Source: Acidobacteriota bacterium
Lineage (GTDB): Bacteria; Acidobacteriota; Terriglobia; Terriglobales; Acidobacteriaceae
DNA: 33,705 nucleotides
NCBI GenBank assembly: GCA_021810625.1
Contig: JAJZIJ010000027.1
Span: 1 to 33,705 of the forward strand
Direction of reading: 5' to 3'
Shown: positions 22,952 through 33,303 of the stretch, one piece after another
Numbering within the stretch: the stretch's first letter is position 1
Layout of the letters: every line of letters starts with the position of its first letter
Translations under genes and position numbers: made by a program
Notes under the pieces: generated by a model
Database searches by the model: none
What the model was told of the DNA's origin: nothing
The model's input: the letters and a program-made list of their open reading frames with translations, nothing else

Positions 22952-25900
22952 GTGTCGAAGAATCCTTCCATTACCGAACATCCGGCAGCGCAGGGCCTGC
23001 CGACGGCACAGGGATTGTACGATCCCCGCAATGAGCATGATGCCTGCGGCATGGGATTTGTAGCAAGCATCCGTGGCGAAAAGAGCCACGACATCATCCT
23101 GAAAGGGATTGAGGTGCTCATCAATCTGACCCATCGCGGAGCTTGCGGCTGCGATCCAGAGACCGGCGACGGCGCGGGCATTCTGATTCAGATTCCTCAT
23201 GCGTTTTTCGCGCGCGAATGCGCGAAGCTGGGCTTTTCGCTTCCGGCTCCGGGCGCGTATGCGGCGGGCATGGTTTTTCTGCCGGTGGAAAAGCACAGTC
23301 GTTTGCAGTGCGAGGGCATTCTGGAGCGCATTGTGCGCGAAGAAGGGCTGGAGGTTCTGGGTTGGCGCGACACGCCCTGCAATGGAAGCGCCATTGGCCG
23401 CGTTGCGCGCGGCTCGCAACCTTATATCGAGCAGATTTTTGTTTCGCGGCCCGACAGCATGGATGAAGATGCCTTTGAGCGCAAGCTGTACGTGGCGCGC
23501 AAGCGCGCCGAAGCGGAAATTGCAGGCTCCGACGTGCAGGAAAAAGGCACGTTTTACATTCCGTCCCTGTCCGCGCGCACAATTGTGTACAAGGGGCTGT
23601 TGCTGGCTCCGCAGATTGCAAAGTTTTACGGCGAGCTTTCTGATCCCGAAGTGGTTAGCGCTCTCTGCATGGTGCATCAGCGCTTCTCCACCAATACATT
23701 TCCCAGTTGGCAACTGGCGCATCCTTACCGCTATGTCGCGCACAATGGCGAGATCAACACCATGCGCGGCAATGTGAACTGGATGCGCGCCCGCCAGTCG
23801 ATTCTGTCCTCTCCGCTCTTTGGCGAGGACATCAAAAAGCTGTTTCCCATCATCTCTCCGGGCGGCAGCGATTCGGCGGCCTTTGACAATGCCGTCGAGC
23901 TGCTCTTTCAATCGGGCCGCTCCATGCCGCACGTCATGGCCATGTTGATTCCAGAAGCGTGGTCAGGCAATCCGCACATGAAGCCGGAGAAGCGGGAGTT
24001 TTATGAGTACCATGCCTCGCTGATGGAACCCTGGGATGGGCCAGCAGCAATGGCATTTACCGATGGCCGGGTCATTGGAGCGGCGCTGGATCGCAATGGC
24101 CTGCGTCCCGGACGCTACATCGTCACCAAGGACGATCTGGTTGTTCTGGCATCGGAGGCTGGCGTGCTGGATGTTCCCGCCGAGAACATAAAGAAGAAGG
24201 GCCGCTTGCAGCCCGGAAAAATGTTTCTGGTGGATACGGTTGAGAAGCGCATCGTTCCCGACAAGGAGATCAAGCAACAACTCGTCTCACGGCAGCCGTA
24301 TGGGGAGTGGCTCAAGGAAAATCAGATTACGCTGGATCATCTGCCCAAGCCCTTGCGCGTGCATGGATCGCACCATGAAACGCTGCTGCGCCGTCAGCGC
24401 GCCTTCGGGTACACCGAAGAGGATTTGAAGATCGTGCTGGAGCCAATGGCCGCCAAGGGTGAGGAACCCATCGGGTCGATGGGCATTGATACGCCGCTGG
24501 CCTGCCTCTCAGATCGACCCCAGATGCTGTTCAATTATTTCAAACAGCTTTTCGCCCAAGTAACGAATCCGCCGATTGATCCCATCCGCGAAGAGATGGT
24601 GATGTCGATGATTAGTTACATCGGCACGGAGCGGAACATTCTGGAAGAGAGGCCGGAGAATTGTCACACGCTGAAATTGCCGCATCCCATTCTGACCAAC
24701 TCAGAACTGGAGAAACTGCGTCGCGTCTCTCGCGGAGATTTGCTGGCGACCACGCTACCCGCTCTGTTCCGCGCCGAGGAAGGCGAGGCTGGTCTGAGGC
24801 GCGGGCTGGAGGAGTTGTGCCAGCGCGCATCGCTTGCCGTCCGCTCCGGCTACACGCTGCTGATTCTCTCCGACCGTGGCGTGGATGCGCGCTATGCGCC
24901 GATTCCAAGCCTGTTGGCGCTGGCCGCCGTCCATAACTTATTGGTTGGAGAAGAGACGCGCACGCAGGTTGCCCTTATCGTCGAGTCGGGCGAGCCGCGT
25001 GAAGTGATGGATTTCGCCCTGCTGATTGGCTATGGCGCGAGTGCCGTCAATCCGTATCTGGCGATTGAGACGATTCGCGATCTTTCGGTGCGCGAGTACC
25101 TGCCCGCAGGCATTACTCCGGAGATTGCCCAGAAGAATTTTGTGAAGGCCATCAACAAAGGCTTGATGAAGACCTTCTCCAAGATGGGCATTTCCACGCT
25201 GCAAAGCTATCGCGGCGCGCAGGTCTTTGAGGCCGTCGGCCTGAACAAAGAACTGGCGGAGAAGTATTTCTCTGGAACCGCATCTCGCATCGGCGGCATC
25301 GGCCTGGATGTATTGGCGCGGGAGGCGCAGATGAAGCACGAGTATGCCTTCCAATCGCTGATCGAGGATGAAACCGACCTGGCCGTCGGCGGAGCGCATC
25401 AGTATCGCGTGAATGGCGAGCTGCATATTTTGAATCCGCAGACAATCAGCAAGCTGCAACATGCCGTGCAGCAGGAAAATCCAAAGACGTTCAAGGAATA
25501 CACCGACCTGCTCGACGACCAGAATCGCAATCTCTGCACGCTGCGCGGGCTGATGCGCATCAAGTCGTCTAAGACTCCGGTGCCGCTGGAGGAAGTGGAG
25601 CCAGCCAAGGAGATTGTGAAGCGCTTCACCACCGGGGCCATGTCCTTTGGCTCCATCAGCAAGGAAGCGCACGAGACGCTGGCCATTGCCATGAATCGGA
25701 TTGGCGGCAAGTCCAACACCGGAGAAGGTGGCGAGGACGCAGCTCGCTTTACGCCCGATCCCAACGGCGACTTGCGCCGCAGCGCCATCAAGCAGGTGGC
25801 CTCTGGACGTTTTGGCGTCACCGCGCAATATCTGGTGAATGCCGACGAGTTGCAGATCAAAATGGCTCAGGGGGCCAAGCCCGGCGAGGGCGGCCAACTC

Positions 25901-27559
25901 CCCGGCCATAAAGTGGATGAGGTAATCGCGCGCGTGCGCCATTCCATCCCCGGCGTGGGTTTGATCTCTCCGCCACCGCACCATGACATTTATTCGATTG
26001 AGGATTTGGCGCAGCTCATCTACGACCTGAAGAACGTCAATCCCAAGGCAAGAATTTCAGTCAAGCTGGTGGCTGAGGTTGGCGTTGGCACCGTGGCCGC
26101 AGGCGTGGCCAAGGCCCACGCGGACCTGGTACTCATCAGCGGCGATACCGGCGGAACCGGAGCGTCGCCCGTCAGTTCAATCCAGCACGCTGGCCTGCCC
26201 TGGGAACTGGGTCTGGCCGAGACGCAACAGGTGCTTCTACTCAACGATCTGCGCAGCCGCATTCGCGTGCAGACCGATGGCAAGCTCCAAACCGGGCGCG
26301 ACATTACCATTGCCGCGCTGCTTGGCGCAGAGGAGTTTGGCTTTGCCACCACGCCGCTGATCGCGATGGGCTGCATTATGATGCGCAAATGCCATCTGAA
26401 CACCTGCCCGGTGGGCATCGCGACGCAAGACCCCGAATTGCGGAAGCAATTCAAGGGGCAGCCGGAGCATGTCATCAACTTCTTCTTCTTCCTTGCCGAA
26501 CAGGTGCGCGAGTACATGGCGCAGATGGGCTTCCGCAAGTTCGATGAGATGGTGGGTCGTGTGGACATGCTGGACACGCAGGCCGCCGCGCATCACTGGA
26601 AAGCGAAGGGCATCGACCTGTCTTCCATTTTGTATTCGCCCCCGCTGCCCGCGCGCGTGGCGCGTCATTGCGTGCAGACGCAGGATCACGGACTGGAGCA
26701 GGCGCTGGATCATCAACTGATTGCCGCTGCCCGTCCGGCGTTGGAGAAACAGACTCCGGTGAAGGCGAGCTTTGACATTCGCAATGTGCATCGCACGGTC
26801 GGGGCCATGCTCGGTGGAGAGATTGCCCGCCGCTATGGAGCGAAGGGTCTGCCTGACGGGACAATTCAATTTGACTTTACGGGTTCCGCAGGTCAGAGCT
26901 TCGGCGCGTTCCTGCCTGCTGGCGTTACGCTTCGGCTGGAAGGCGAGGCGAATGATTACGTGGGCAAGGGGCTTTCCGGCGGACGCATTATCGTATATCC
27001 ATCTCCGAAGTCCGGCTTTGTTCCAGAAGAAAGCATCATCGTTGGCAACGTTGTTTTGTACGGAGCCACCAGCGGCGAAGTCTTTCTAAACGGAGTGGCC
27101 GGAGAGCGTTTCGCAGTTAGAAATTCCGGCGCGACGGCAGTGGTCGAAGGCGTGGGCGATCATGGCTGCGAGTACATGACCAGTGGCCTGGTTGTCGTGC
27201 TAGGGCAATGTGGTCGCAATTTTGCCGCCGGAATGAGCGGCGGAGTGGCGTATGTCTTTGATGAGAGCGGCGACTTTACGCAGAAGCGCTGCAACGTTGC
27301 CTCCATCGACCTGGAAGCTGTAACCACCCCGCAGGACGTTGCGATTTTGCGCGACCTGATCGCGCGTCATCGCGAACTGACTGGCAGCCCCAGGGCGGCT
27401 TGGATTCTGAAAAACTGGAACGAGGCATTGCCGCAATTCATCAAAGTATTTCCGCACGAGTATAAGCGTGTTCTCGGTGTCAGCCGCGTGGCGCAGGCAT
27501 ATATTCCAGTGGCAAAGATCGCATCACAAATCAGCGTTGGGCAGGTGCAGCATGGGTAA
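22952..27559 (+). CDS. gltB: Glutamate synthase (NADPH) large subunit
   Basis: Large subunit of GOGAT, which with GltD makes two glutamates from glutamine and 2-oxoglutarate. The 1535-aa product starts with a propeptide of about 31 residues ending before the N-terminal nucleophile cysteine in [12 protein letters not shown] (class II glutaminase). The central domain and the FMN synthase domain follow, with [16 protein letters not shown]. The 3Fe-4S cysteines are in [19 protein letters not shown] (about 1140-1155). A glycine-rich beta-helix closes the protein ([20 protein letters not shown]). GTG 22952 has GAGG six bases upstream and is preferred to TTG 22931, which has none. It overlaps gltD by eight bases. 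Confidence 0.96.
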   Translation: MSKNPSITEHPAAQGLPTAQGLYDPRNEHDACGMGFVASIRGEKSHDIILKGIEVLINLTHRGACGCDPETGDGAGILIQIPHAFFARECAKLGFSLPAPGAYAAGMVFLPVEKHSRLQCEGILERIVREEGLEVLGWRDTPCNGSAIGRVARGSQPYIEQIFVSRPDSMDEDAFERKLYVARKRAEAEIAGSDVQEKGTFYIPSLSARTIVYKGLLLAPQIAKFYGELSDPEVVSALCMVHQRFSTNTFPSWQLAHPYRYVAHNGEINTMRGNVNWMRARQSILSSPLFGEDIKKLFPIISPGGSDSAAFDNAVELLFQSGRSMPHVMAMLIPEAWSGNPHMKPEKREFYEYHASLMEPWDGPAAMAFTDGRVIGAALDRNGLRPGRYIVTKDDLVVLASEAGVLDVPAENIKKKGRLQPGKMFLVDTVEKRIVPDKEIKQQLVSRQPYGEWLKENQITLDHLPKPLRVHGSHHETLLRRQRAFGYTEEDLKIVLEPMAAKGEEPIGSMGIDTPLACLSDRPQMLFNYFKQLFAQVTNPPIDPIREEMVMSMISYIGTERNILEERPENCHTLKLPHPILTNSELEKLRRVSRGDLLATTLPALFRAEEGEAGLRRGLEELCQRASLAVRSGYTLLILSDRGVDARYAPIPSLLALAAVHNLLVGEETRTQVALIVESGEPREVMDFALLIGYGASAVNPYLAIETIRDLSVREYLPAGITPEIAQKNFVKAINKGLMKTFSKMGISTLQSYRGAQVFEAVGLNKELAEKYFSGTASRIGGIGLDVLAREAQMKHEYAFQSLIEDETDLAVGGAHQYRVNGELHILNPQTISKLQHAVQQENPKTFKEYTDLLDDQNRNLCTLRGLMRIKSSKTPVPLEEVEPAKEIVKRFTTGAMSFGSISKEAHETLAIAMNRIGGKSNTGEGGEDAARFTPDPNGDLRRSAIKQVASGRFGVTAQYLVNADELQIKMAQGAKPGEGGQLPGHKVDEVIARVRHSIPGVGLISPPPHHDIYSIEDLAQLIYDLKNVNPKARISVKLVAEVGVGTVAAGVAKAHADLVLISGDTGGTGASPVSSIQHAGLPWELGLAETQQVLLLNDLRSRIRVQTDGKLQTGRDITIAALLGAEEFGFATTPLIAMGCIMMRKCHLNTCPVGIATQDPELRKQFKGQPEHVINFFFFLAEQVREYMAQMGFRKFDEMVGRVDMLDTQAAAHHWKAKGIDLSSILYSPPLPARVARHCVQTQDHGLEQALDHQLIAAARPALEKQTPVKASFDIRNVHRTVGAMLGGEIARRYGAKGLPDGTIQFDFTGSAGQSFGAFLPAGVTLRLEGEANDYVGKGLSGGRIIVYPSPKSGFVPEESIIVGNVVLYGATSGEVFLNGVAGERFAVRNSGATAVVEGVGDHGCEYMTSGLVVVLGQCGRNFAAGMSGGVAYVFDESGDFTQKRCNVASIDLEAVTTPQDVAILRDLIARHRELTGSPRAAWILKNWNEALPQFIKVFPHEYKRVLGVSRVAQAYIPVAKIASQISVGQVQHG

Positions 27560-29003
27560 GGACACCGGGTTTATGGAAATTGCGCGCGAGTTGCCGGCAC
27601 GTCGTCCGGTCGAGGAGCGCGTTCACGATTGGCTGGAAATTTATCGGGAGTTCCCGGAAGAAAAGTTGCAGGCGCAAGGCGCGCGCTGCATGGATTGCGG
27701 CGTTCCCTTTTGCCACAACGGCTGCCCGGTCAACAACCTCATTCCCGATTGGAATGATCTGGTCTATCGCGGTCGCTGGAAGGAGGCCGTGCGCCGCCTG
27801 CACGCGACCAACAACTTCCCGGAATTTACCGGACGAATCTGCCCCGCGCCGTGCGAGGCTGCCTGCGTTCTCGGCATCACCAGCCCGCCAGTGACGATCA
27901 AGCAGATTGAGAAAAACATTGTGGAGCGCGGCTTTGCCGAGGGCTGGATTCATCCAGAGCCGCCGGTCTACGCAACCGGAAAGCGCGTTGCGATTGTGGG
28001 TTCCGGGCCTGCGGGACTGGCTGCGGCGCAGCAGTTGCGCCGGGCCGGACACATGGTCACGTTGTTTGAGAAAGCGGATCGCATCGGTGGATTGTTGCGC
28101 TATGGCATCCCAAACTTCAAGCTGGAAAAACATGTTCTGGATCGCCGTTTGGAGCAGATGCAGGCCGAGGGGGTCAAGTTTGTCACCAACGCGCATGTGG
28201 GCCACAACGTTCCCATCGAAGACCTGCAACGGGACTTTGATGCTGTGCTGTTGACGGGCGGAGCCGAGCAACCGAGAGACTTGACCGTCCCTGGCCGTGA
28301 ACTCAAAGGCATCCACTTTGCAATGGAATTTCTCCCGCAGCAAAACAAGCGCTGCGAGGGCGACATCATTCCCGATGCCGAAGGCATTCTGGCCACGGGT
28401 AAGCGCGTGGTCATCATCGGCGGGGGCGACACGGGTGCCGATTGCCTGGGAACCTGCCATCGCCAACAGGCCAAGTCCGTCGAGCAGTTTGAAATTATGC
28501 CGATGCCGCCCAAGGACCGCTCGCCGCAAACTCCCTGGCCGCTCTGGCCCATGCAACTGCGCACCGAAGGCGCGCATGAGGAAGGCGGCAACCGCAACTG
28601 GAGCGTGGCCACGACGCGCTTTACCGGAGACGCGCAGGGAAATGTGAAGCAACTCCACGCCGTTCGCGTGGGAGGCGCGCCGAAATTTGAGCCAGTGGCG
28701 GGCAGCGAATATGTGCTTGATGTCGATCTGGTGCTGCTGGCGATGGGATTCCAAGGCCCGGTGCGCAAGGGAATGATTGAGCAGTTGGGCGTGACGCTCG
28801 ATGCGCGCAGTAACATTGCCACGGATGAAAATTATATGTCTTCGGTTGCAGGCGTCTTTGCCGCCGGAGATATGCGTCGCGGGCAATCCCTGGTGGTGTG
28901 GGCCATTGCCGAGGGACGGAAGGCCGCAGCAGCCGTGGATCGCTATCTCAGCCAGACCCCGGTTGCGCGAGCAGTACGGCACGCCGCCGCTGCGGGTAAA
29001 TAA
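27552..29003 (+). CDS. gltD: Glutamate synthase (NADPH) small subunit
   Basis: FAD- and 4Fe-4S-containing subunit that passes electrons from NADPH to GltB. The 483-aa product has the N-terminal cysteine-rich region [17 protein letters not shown] and [12 protein letters not shown]. The FAD-binding [21 protein letters not shown] (split by a short linker from the first domain) and [18 protein letters not shown] follow. The NADPH-binding [16 protein letters not shown] and the C-terminal [19 protein letters not shown] come last. ATG 27552 lies eight bases inside the end of gltB with AGGTG upstream, a usual coupled arrangement for equimolar subunits. Confidence 0.97.
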   Translation: MGKDTGFMEIARELPARRPVEERVHDWLEIYREFPEEKLQAQGARCMDCGVPFCHNGCPVNNLIPDWNDLVYRGRWKEAVRRLHATNNFPEFTGRICPAPCEAACVLGITSPPVTIKQIEKNIVERGFAEGWIHPEPPVYATGKRVAIVGSGPAGLAAAQQLRRAGHMVTLFEKADRIGGLLRYGIPNFKLEKHVLDRRLEQMQAEGVKFVTNAHVGHNVPIEDLQRDFDAVLLTGGAEQPRDLTVPGRELKGIHFAMEFLPQQNKRCEGDIIPDAEGILATGKRVVIIGGGDTGADCLGTCHRQQAKSVEQFEIMPMPPKDRSPQTPWPLWPMQLRTEGAHEEGGNRNWSVATTRFTGDAQGNVKQLHAVRVGGAPKFEPVAGSEYVLDVDLVLLAMGFQGPVRKGMIEQLGVTLDARSNIATDENYMSSVAGVFAAGDMRRGQSLVVWAIAEGRKAAAAVDRYLSQTPVARAVRHAAAAGK

Positions 29004-29057
29004 CATTTTCATGTCGCGTCACCAGACCTTGGCAACGAAAACGATGCAAGAGGAGTT

Positions 29058-31319
29058 ATGAACGTGCAAAAACGCATACGTCAAACAGGCATACATGTCC
29101 TCATCGCGATTGGAGTTTGTTTCGCGGCTCTGCCTACGCTCGCGCAAGGCGGGGGCAGCAAGCCTGCGGCATCGGCAAACCCGTGGATGAATGCATCTCT
29201 TTCTCCCGATCAGCGGGCAGACATGGTGCTGAAGCAATTGACGCTGGATGAGAAAATCTCGCTGCTGCACGGCACCGGCGATCTGGATTCCGCGCAGCTT
29301 AGCGCCGAAGGCAAGGCAAGTTCCAATGGTGGAGCGGGCTACGTGGTGGGGATTCCGCGGCTGGGCATTCCGGGCATCCAGATGGCGGATGCGGCCTATG
29401 GTGTAACGCGCAGCGGAGTCAACGGACGATATTCCACGGCGTTGCCGGATGATCTGGCTGCCGCCTCCAGTTGGGACACGCAGGCTGCGTACACATACGG
29501 CGCTCTGATTGGACGCGAACTGCGCGCGCAGGGCTACAACATGACGCTCGGCGGCGGCGTGAATCTGGCTCGTGAGCCACGCGATGGCCGCACCTTTGAG
29601 TACATGGGCGAAGACCCCATTCTGGCGGGCACGATGGATGGCGCAGTCATGCAGGGGATGCAGGCGCAGCATGTCATTAGCGACATCAAGCATTATGCGA
29701 TGAACGATCAGGAGAGCGGACGCACCGCCATCAATGCCAACATTGGCAAGCGCGCCATGCGGGAGAGTGACCTGCTGGCATTTGAAATTGCGCTGCACGA
29801 TTTGAAGTCGGCTGCGGTGATGTGCTCCTACAATCGCGTGAATGGAGATTACGCCTGCGAAAATAAATATCTACTGACGGATGTACTCAAGAAGGACTGG
29901 AATTTCCCAGGATTTGTGCTCTCCGATTGGGGCGGGACGCATAGCACCGTCAAGGCATCAGCGGCTGGCCTGGACAATGAAGAGCCGGGAGAAATCTTCT
30001 ACGGCGCGGCGCTCAAGCAGGCTGTACTCGCGGGCAAGGTTCCCATGTCGGAGTTGGATGAACATGTTCATCGCATCCTTCGCACGGAGTTCGCCAGCGG
30101 GATCGTGGACGATCCGCCGAAGAAGAGCGTGATTGATGTCGCGGGTGATCTAGCTATCGCGCAGCATCTTGCCGAGCAAAGTATTGTTCTGCTGCAAAAC
30201 AAAAATGCAATTCTCCCACTCGATGCCGCAAAAATTCACAGCATTGCCGTGATCGGCGCACATGCCGACATTGCCATGCTCTCTGGCGGAGGTTCGGCGC
30301 AGGTTGATCCGCCGGGCGGAAACGCCGTCGCCCCTCCGGGCAAAGGCGCAGCGGGATGGAAGAAAAATCCCGTCTGGTTCCCCACCTCGCCGTTGAAGGC
30401 GTTGCAGGCGAAGGCTCCCAACGTGAAGATCAGCTACAACCCCGGCACAGACCCAGCCTCGGCGGCTGCATCGGCCAGGACGGCGGATGTCGCCATCGTC
30501 TTTGTCTCCCAGTGGGAGCGCGAGGGCATGGATCTCGACAGCCTGACGTTGCCCAATCATCAAGACGCGCTGGTGCAGCAGGTCGCAGCGGCCAATCCCC
30601 ACACTATTGTTGTGCTGGAAACCGGAAGTCCGGCGCTGATGCCCTGGGCCAGTCAGGTGAGCGGCATCGTGGAAGCCTGGTATCCCGGCAGTCGCGGCGC
30701 GGAGGCGCTGGCGAACATTCTCTTCGGCGACGTAAACCCAAGCGCCAAGCTGCCCATTACCTTCCCGCTGAACGAGGCGGATTTGCAGCATTCCGGCGTT
30801 GTGAAGCCGCCGCCGCAATCGACCAGTGGATATTGGGGGGCGGATGCCGACAAAAAGGAAGCTGCTGGATTGCCCGCCTTTCAAGTGACATACGACGAGG
30901 GATTTCTGGTGGGCTACAAGTGGTATGACGCGAAAAAGAAGCCCGTGCTGTTTCCCTTTGGCTATGGCCTCTCCTACACCACCTACGCCTACTCTGGATT
31001 GAAAGTCACTCCGGGAAAGATTGAAAAAATCCGCTTCACGGTGAAGAATACCGGCTCTCGCGCCGGGGCGGAGATCGCCGAAGTCTACGCCGCTCTGCCC
31101 GCAAGCGCAGGGGAGCCACCCAAGCGCCTCGTGGATTGGAACAAGATGCCGCTCCAGCCGGGAGAGAGCAGAACGGTAACGATCATGCTCCAGCCGAAGT
31201 ATCTCTCCATTTTCGATGAGGCAAAAGATGGCTGGCAGTTGGTGCCCGGAGCGTATACATTCTTCGTCGGCGGCTCTTCGCAGGATTTGCCCTTGCAGCA
31301 AACGGTGAACTTGAAGTAG
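29058..31319 (+). CDS. Secreted glycoside hydrolase family 3 enzyme (beta-glucosidase-like)
   Basis: Exported GH3 exo-glycosidase, likely a beta-glucosidase or a related beta-glycosidase. The 753-aa product has a signal peptide (MNVQKRIRQTG, hydrophobic run, cleavage near TLAQG). The N-terminal barrel has GIPGIQMADAAYGV, the acid/base-side region KHYAMNDQESGR, MCSYNRVNG and the nucleophile aspartate in FVLSDWGG (about residue 290). The alpha/beta sandwich domain (AVIGAHADIAMLSGGGSAQV) follows, and a C-terminal fibronectin III-like domain comes after FPFGYGLSYT. GAGGAG lies five bases before ATG 29058. It follows gltD by 54 bp on the same strand but has no functional link to it. Confidence 0.93.
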   Translation: MNVQKRIRQTGIHVLIAIGVCFAALPTLAQGGGSKPAASANPWMNASLSPDQRADMVLKQLTLDEKISLLHGTGDLDSAQLSAEGKASSNGGAGYVVGIPRLGIPGIQMADAAYGVTRSGVNGRYSTALPDDLAAASSWDTQAAYTYGALIGRELRAQGYNMTLGGGVNLAREPRDGRTFEYMGEDPILAGTMDGAVMQGMQAQHVISDIKHYAMNDQESGRTAINANIGKRAMRESDLLAFEIALHDLKSAAVMCSYNRVNGDYACENKYLLTDVLKKDWNFPGFVLSDWGGTHSTVKASAAGLDNEEPGEIFYGAALKQAVLAGKVPMSELDEHVHRILRTEFASGIVDDPPKKSVIDVAGDLAIAQHLAEQSIVLLQNKNAILPLDAAKIHSIAVIGAHADIAMLSGGGSAQVDPPGGNAVAPPGKGAAGWKKNPVWFPTSPLKALQAKAPNVKISYNPGTDPASAAASARTADVAIVFVSQWEREGMDLDSLTLPNHQDALVQQVAAANPHTIVVLETGSPALMPWASQVSGIVEAWYPGSRGAEALANILFGDVNPSAKLPITFPLNEADLQHSGVVKPPPQSTSGYWGADADKKEAAGLPAFQVTYDEGFLVGYKWYDAKKKPVLFPFGYGLSYTTYAYSGLKVTPGKIEKIRFTVKNTGSRAGAEIAEVYAALPASAGEPPKRLVDWNKMPLQPGESRTVTIMLQPKYLSIFDEAKDGWQLVPGAYTFFVGGSSQDLPLQQTVNLK

Positions 31320-31379
31320 CAGTCGGTGGGTTTGAAATCTTCGACAAGGAACACATACGGTGTCTGTACGAAAATGGAG

Positions 31380-31576
31380 TCATTCTGAACCCTTCGACTG
31401 CGCTCAGGATAAACTCCGCGCAGCGAAGTGAAGAATCCCGAAGGTGCCTATACAGAAAGGGTGTCATTCTGAACGACGCGTAGCGGAGTGAAGAATCCAG
31501 AAGGTCTGTGCTTCGTCGATACAGCCATCACCCTCTGGATTCTTCGTCGTCTGCTTCGCAGGACTCCTCAGAATGA
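31380..31576. repeat. Composite palindromic repeat between convergent genes
   Basis: Three arms of the repeat family. A half-copy TCATTCTGA...GAAGAATCC spans 31380-31438. A second arm of the same orientation runs TCATTCTGA (31464-31472) to GAAGAATCCAGA (31490-31501). The inverse arm runs TCTGGATTCTTC (31534-31545) to TCAGAATGA (31568-31576). The second and third arms can fold into one long hairpin. The element fills most of the 296-bp gap between the GH3 gene (+) and the antitoxin gene (-), where it may also stop transcription from both sides. Confidence 0.8.
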
Positions 31577-31615
31577 CTCACTCTGATCTTTAAGCCATCC
31601 CAACCAGAAAATCAT

Positions 31616-31930
31616 CTACCCGGCGCGATGTTTTTCCTCGTGCTGGAGCGCCTCCTGTTGCAACGCTTCGTGGATGAGCATCTTCAAATACGTCTGATAC
31701 TTCAATCCTCTACGTTGGGCCTGTTCGCGGGCGCGTTCGATATCGCTGCGATCCAGCCGAATCGTCGTGGGAGGAATCGCGCCGCTGCGCCGCGCCAGCG
31801 TGCTGTGGCCCAGCGTTCCCTCTGCCGCCGCCTTTTCAAAGCTGCTGGCGATTTTGTCTTCCTGCTCCGGCCACCAGTTTGCCTCTGCCGCTTCGCTCTG
31901 CAATTCAGGCATCTTCGATTTTTCCGCCAT
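31616..31930 (-). CDS. BrnA/CopG-like antitoxin
   Basis: Probable antitoxin partner of the BrnT-like toxin, 104 aa. The N-terminal half is acidic and rich in Glu/Ala/Trp. The C-terminal half carries a ribbon-helix-helix DNA-binding unit: the beta strand is PPTTIRLDRSDIERA, followed by helices REQAQRRGLKYQTYLKMLIHEAL. This places the DNA-binding domain after the strand as in BrnA/CopG antitoxins. ATG 31930 has AAAGGAAAA about seven bases upstream; longer in-frame versions would read through the toxin gene. It overlaps the 3' end of the toxin gene by 26 bases, indicating coupled expression. Confidence 0.8.
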   Translation of the reverse strand: MAEKSKMPELQSEAAEANWWPEQEDKIASSFEKAAAEGTLGHSTLARRSGAIPPTTIRLDRSDIERAREQAQRRGLKYQTYLKMLIHEALQQEALQHEEKHRAG

Positions 31931-32210
31931 GTGATTTTCCTTTCTGCTGCGCGCGCCAAAAAGCGCGCAGCCGTTCTTTGGCTGGCCATGCCGTAACCAC
32001 GCGAATATATTCTTCCCGCTGCATCGTGACGACGATGAGTATGCGGCCAGCATTGGTTTCCCCCAGATGGATTTGCCTCCACTCGCCATTGCGTATCTCT
32101 TCCTCAAGATCGACAGGATCGTTGAGGAGAACTTGCTCGACCTCTTCGGGCGAGACATCGTGCCGGGCCACATGATGCCGATTGTGCTTATCCCAATCAA
32201 AAACCAACAT
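31905..32210 (-). CDS. BrnT-family ribonuclease toxin
   Basis: Toxin of a BrnT/BrnA-type type II toxin-antitoxin system; characterised BrnT is a RelE-fold ribonuclease that arrests growth. The 101-aa product begins MLVFDWDKHNRHHVARHDVS and continues with PEEVEQVLLNDP, the strand pair RQIHLGETNAGRILIVVTM, YIRVVTAWPA and KERLRAFW, the family's usual layout (vFDWDxxNxxHxxxH...GxTxxGRxLxVV...RVITA). It precedes the antitoxin on the minus strand, the typical BrnTA order. There is no Shine-Dalgarno sequence. The candidate -10 ends seven bases before ATG 32210, so the transcript may be leaderless. Confidence 0.83.
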   Translation of the reverse strand: MLVFDWDKHNRHHVARHDVSPEEVEQVLLNDPVDLEEEIRNGEWRQIHLGETNAGRILIVVTMQREEYIRVVTAWPAKERLRAFWRAQQKGKSHGGKIEDA

Positions 32211-32217
32211 TGGGATT

Positions 32218-32258
32218 ATTGTAGCAACAAAGTAAATACGTTATTCAATGTTTGCTAC
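32218..32258 (-). promoter_or_regulatory. Candidate brnT promoter and flanking inverted repeat
   Basis: On the minus strand TTGAAT (32248-32243) and TACAAT (32223-32218) are separated by 19 bp, long for a sigma70 promoter. GTAGCAA (32221-32227) and TTGCTAC (32252-32258) form a 7-bp inverted repeat around this promoter. It is a plausible site for autorepression by the RHH antitoxin. Confidence 0.4.
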
Positions 32259-32267
32259 ATTTCCCAT

Positions 32268-32296
32268 TTGCGATGCGGTTTTGATAGTGATATATT
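32268..32296 (+). promoter_or_regulatory. Promoter of the zinc-ribbon protein gene
   Basis: TTGCGA (32268-32273), exactly 17 bp, TATATT (32291-32296). Transcription would start near 32303, leaving a short leader with AGGAGG at 32307-32312. This excludes an in-frame ATG at 32298 and sets the start at 32319. Confidence 0.6.
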
Positions 32297-32318
32297 CATG
32301 GCGAATAGGAGGCGAAGT

Positions 32319-32708
32319 ATGTTGGGGCCGATGCAAGCTGTGCAAGGGGTGAAAGAAATTGCGGAACTGGTGAAGAAGTACAACGATGTTCCGTTGTACG
32401 AGAAAATAGTTGCGCTGCAAGGCCAAGTCGTCGAAATTGCTACAGAACGGTTAGACCTATACACCGAAAACCAAAACCTGAAGCAAAAACTAGAGCTTCG
32501 CGCGAAGATGCACTTCAGAAATCCATACTGGTATGAAGACGGGGATGAAGTTCCGTTTTGCCGGAAGTGCTATGAAAGTTCCAAGCAAGAGCTACGCATC
32601 CATTTGTCGCATCCTCCGCAAAGGACTGGCCGAAGGGTCTGCATAAATTGCAGTAGTGCGTTTAACGATGATGGCATAGAAGTGGGCATCTGGTCATATT
32701 CCAGTTGA
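32319..32708 (+). CDS. Hypothetical coiled-coil/zinc-ribbon protein
   Basis: A 129-aa protein. After a short head (VQGVKEIAELVKKYNDVPLYEKI) come helical heptads, VALQGQVVEIATERLDLYTE followed by NQNLKQKLELR (about 31-61), that predict a coiled coil. Then comes FRNPYWYEDGDEVPFC, and two C-x-x-C pairs (C81/C84 and C108/C111) that could bind one zinc. Similar proteins are common as unknowns in accessory regions; no function is established that I can name. ATG 32319 has a perfect AGGAGG six bases upstream. The gene is more AT-rich than its surroundings and diverges from the toxin-antitoxin pair, so it probably came with it. Confidence 0.75.
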   Translation: MLGPMQAVQGVKEIAELVKKYNDVPLYEKIVALQGQVVEIATERLDLYTENQNLKQKLELRAKMHFRNPYWYEDGDEVPFCRKCYESSKQELRIHLSHPPQRTGRRVCINCSSAFNDDGIEVGIWSYSS

Positions 32709-32745
32709 GTGCAGCACTGAAAATTATCTCCACGTTGCTCGCCTC

Positions 32746-33303
32746 TCACATCAGCAGCTTGGGTTCGTTGGGTTTCGATGGCTCTGCGGGCAAAATCCGT
32801 CGGCGCTCCAGTTCCTTGCGCACCAGGCCCAGACCATACGCGCAGGCCTCGAAGTTTTCCGCCAGACGGCCAAAGAGCGGTGCCTCCTGCTCAAACTCAA
32901 AGACATTGAACTGCGAGACGATGTAGTAGCTCTCTTTTCCGGCGCGGATCAGCGCGCGCAGTCCATCCTGATGATTGCGATGCCGCCACTGCGCCGACTC
33001 TGGAAACATGCCCGCGAAGAAGAGACTGAAATCGCCAATGTGCTTGCGCACCTGACGCTCCCGCTCGAAAGAATCGGCATCGCCGTAGACGGGATCGGAG
33101 GCGATCAGCATATCGGTCACGTCGCGCAGCGGACGACCGCGCGCGTTGCGAATGCGGTAGAGATGCTCCGTCTCAGAAAAATCGGTGAGAACGCCCGCGA
33201 CGTAGCTGGCGAGTTCCTCATCCTCCAGATCAGGGCCGCGACGGTAGCATTCCGTGATGATTTCCTGAAACAACTGTTGGAGCGGGTTTTCCTTCCGAGT
33301 CAT
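32746..33303 (-). CDS. Conserved-looking hypothetical protein
   Basis: A soluble 185-aa protein without signal peptide or membrane segment. It starts MTRKENPLQQLFQEIITECY, is mostly helical, has an acidic patch LEDEELASYVAGVLTDF, and a C-terminal part with GKESYYIVSQFNVFEFEQEAPLFGRLAENFEACAYGLG. I recall similar unknowns from acidobacteria and deltaproteobacteria but cannot name a function. The start is well supported: AAGGAGG lies eight bases before ATG 33303. Its base composition matches the housekeeping genes, not the AT-rich gene beside it. Confidence 0.72.
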   Translation of the reverse strand: MTRKENPLQQLFQEIITECYRRGPDLEDEELASYVAGVLTDFSETEHLYRIRNARGRPLRDVTDMLIASDPVYGDADSFERERQVRKHIGDFSLFFAGMFPESAQWRHRNHQDGLRALIRAGKESYYIVSQFNVFEFEQEAPLFGRLAENFEACAYGLGLVRKELERRRILPAEPSKPNEPKLLM

